Source of the DNA: Bacillota bacterium
Lineage (GTDB): Bacteria; Bacillota; Dethiobacteria; DTU022
Assembly (NCBI GenBank): GCA_012797095.1
Contig: JAAZPS010000168.1
Coordinates: forward strand, 1-6,197
DNA: 6,197 bases
Direction: 5' to 3'
Shown here: one piece after another, positions 5,681-6,197 of the stretch
How the letters are laid out: each line of letters begins with the position of its first letter
How positions within the stretch are numbered: the first letter of the stretch is position 1
Position numbers and translations under genes: made by a program
The notes under the pieces: model-generated
Database searches by the model: none
Told to the model about the DNA's origin: nothing
Seen by the model: only the letters and a program-made list of their open reading frames with translations

Positions 5681-5885
5681 ACAGTTATCTGTAGTCTACC
5701 ACTGGCCCTTCCAGAACCAGTAAAGGCCCCAGTTCTCCTTCTCGATTTTTCACTTGCGGTTTCTGCAGGTTGAAGGTCCTAACCCCAGTCCACCAACCTG
5801 TTGACGTCCTGGGACTCGAAACCGGGCGTACTACCACAAGCTACTTCACCATTGCGCCAATTCAAGGGTGCAAATGATAGTTTCG

Positions 5886-5913
5886 ATAGTAACACAGACC
5901 CGGCGGATTGTAA
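5886..5913 (-). promoter_or_regulatory. opuA operon promoter: Promoter of the opuA operon
   Basis: On the minus strand TTACAA (5913-5908) and TACTAT (5891-5886) are 16 bases apart. A TG just before the -10 gives the extended form TGTTACTAT. The predicted start is near 5879, at the head of the structured leader. It is moderate by consensus. The 110 bases between this promoter and the divergent tRNA promoter (5914-6023) show no gene. Confidence 0.5.
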
Positions 5914-6023
5914 AGCCCCGGTTTCATTTCCGGTGGATTGCCGGTTATCCGGATGGGGGGATTGATCAGATTGGCTGCTGCCGGTAAAATAGTGGGGCGG
6001 AGAGCAAAAATATCGACATTGGG

Positions 6024-6053
6024 TTGACTTTCAGCGGGTGGTTGTATTATACT
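6024..6053 (+). promoter_or_regulatory. Promoter of the tRNA-Asp/tRNA-Phe genes
   Basis: TTGACT (6024-6029) and TATACT (6048-6053) are separated by 18 bases. An overlapping TATTAT at 6045-6050 would give only 15. The start would fall just before tRNA-Asp at 6066. The near-consensus -35 suits a stable-RNA promoter. Confidence 0.7.
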
Positions 6054-6065
6054 GAGTTTACACGC

Positions 6066-6141
6066 GGAGCTGTGGTGTAGCGGTTAACATGCCGGCCTGT
6101 CACGCCGGAGATCGCGGGTTCAATTCCCGTCAGCTCCGCCA
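6066..6141 (+). tRNA. tRNA-Asp (anticodon GTC)
   Basis: This is a complete cloverleaf. The acceptor GGAGCTG (6066-6072) pairs with CAGCTCC (6131-6137), with discriminator G6138 and CCA encoded at 6139-6141. The anticodon stem CCGGC/GCCGG encloses CTGTCAC, with anticodon GTC at 6099-6101. The T-arm is GCGGG-TTCAATT-CCCGT. G34 in this context is normally modified to queuosine in bacteria. It is first of a two-gene tRNA cluster. Confidence 0.97.
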
Positions 6142-6147
6142 TTTTTT

Positions 6148-6197
<50 letters not shown>

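Larger units (their letters stand above)
5609..5879 (-). ncRNA. Structured 5' leader of the opuA operon, riboswitch/attenuator-like, class unknown
   Basis: The roughly 270-nt transcript head runs from the predicted start to the terminator U-tract and holds nested pairings. Stem A is CGGTTTC (minus 5824-5818) with GAAACCG (5763-5757). Directly inside it, stem B is CAGGTTG (5800-5794) with CAACCTG (5772-5766), with a 21-nt loop. A possible pseudoknot joins CCCAG (5813-5809) to CTGGG (5788-5784) in that loop. Hairpin C pairs 5733-5722 with 5710-5701 (about ten pairs and a two-base bulge). A small hairpin ACAG-ATAA-CTGT is at 5692-5681. No frame here encodes a recognisable peptide. It lacks the T-box TGGNACCGCG element and the upstream core of the ydaO (c-di-AMP) class. 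I recognise no known family. It could sense an osmotic, betaine or nucleotide signal; that is inference. Confidence 0.65.

Noticed and set aside
5700..5735. SRP RNA-like apical hairpin (TTCTGGAAGGGCCAG)
   Set aside because: It superficially recalls the SRP GGAAG tetraloop region, but the conserved internal loops and the AGCAGCC segment are missing, and the position is an mRNA leader.
5609..5879. T-box leader
   Set aside because: The conserved TGGNACCGCG antiterminator bulge is absent and the downstream genes are not amino-acid or tRNA-ligase genes.
6139..6147. T6 after tRNA-Asp as an intrinsic terminator
   Set aside because: Six T follow the acceptor stem, but tRNA-Phe begins at the next base and has no promoter of its own, so this is most simply a spacer in a cotranscribed pair.

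Overview
The window looks like a chromosomal segment of a moderately GC-rich member of the Bacillota, most likely a Clostridia-type anaerobe. The evidence is a Rex redox repressor, a YtqB/MnmM-type tRNA methyltransferase, a YlxP-type DUF503 protein, a Bacillus-style opuA operon with a lipoprotein binding protein, strong purine-rich ribosome binding sites, and a tRNA with encoded CCA. This placement is inference; no 16S rRNA or other taxonomic marker is present.

Left edge (1-140): the first codons of a probable insertion-sequence transposase run leftward off the window. They are preceded by two imperfect tandem copies of a roughly 30-base unit that look like the end of the element. A good sigma-70-type promoter (146-174) follows directly and starts the rightward genes.

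Rightward block (275-2458): a DUF151 bifunctional-nuclease-family protein, a DUF503/YlxP protein, the tRNA wobble-uridine methyltransferase MnmM, and the NADH-sensing repressor Rex. The first three are tightly spaced. Rex follows after 105 bases without a clear promoter or terminator. Two starts are unusual: the DUF151 gene probably begins at TTG, and the DUF503 gene has an ideal Shine-Dalgarno site placed for an ATC codon.

Convergent junction (2459-2631): a perfect 13-bp hairpin (2535-2564) inside a wider inverted repeat separates rex from the leftward operon.

Leftward operon (5913 down to 2632): opuAA (ATPase with CBS domains), opuAB (permease) and opuAC (betaine-binding lipoprotein) together form a complete glycine betaine/proline betaine ABC importer. 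It is preceded by its own promoter and a roughly 270-nt, highly structured 5' leader. The leader ends in a textbook intrinsic terminator placed immediately before the opuAA ribosome binding site. An upstream leader segment can pair with the terminator arm, so the region has riboswitch or attenuator architecture. I could not assign it to a known class, and it is the most interesting object in the window.

Right edge (6024-6197): a strong promoter drives tRNA-Asp(GTC), followed after six bases by tRNA-Phe(GAA), which is cut by the window end.
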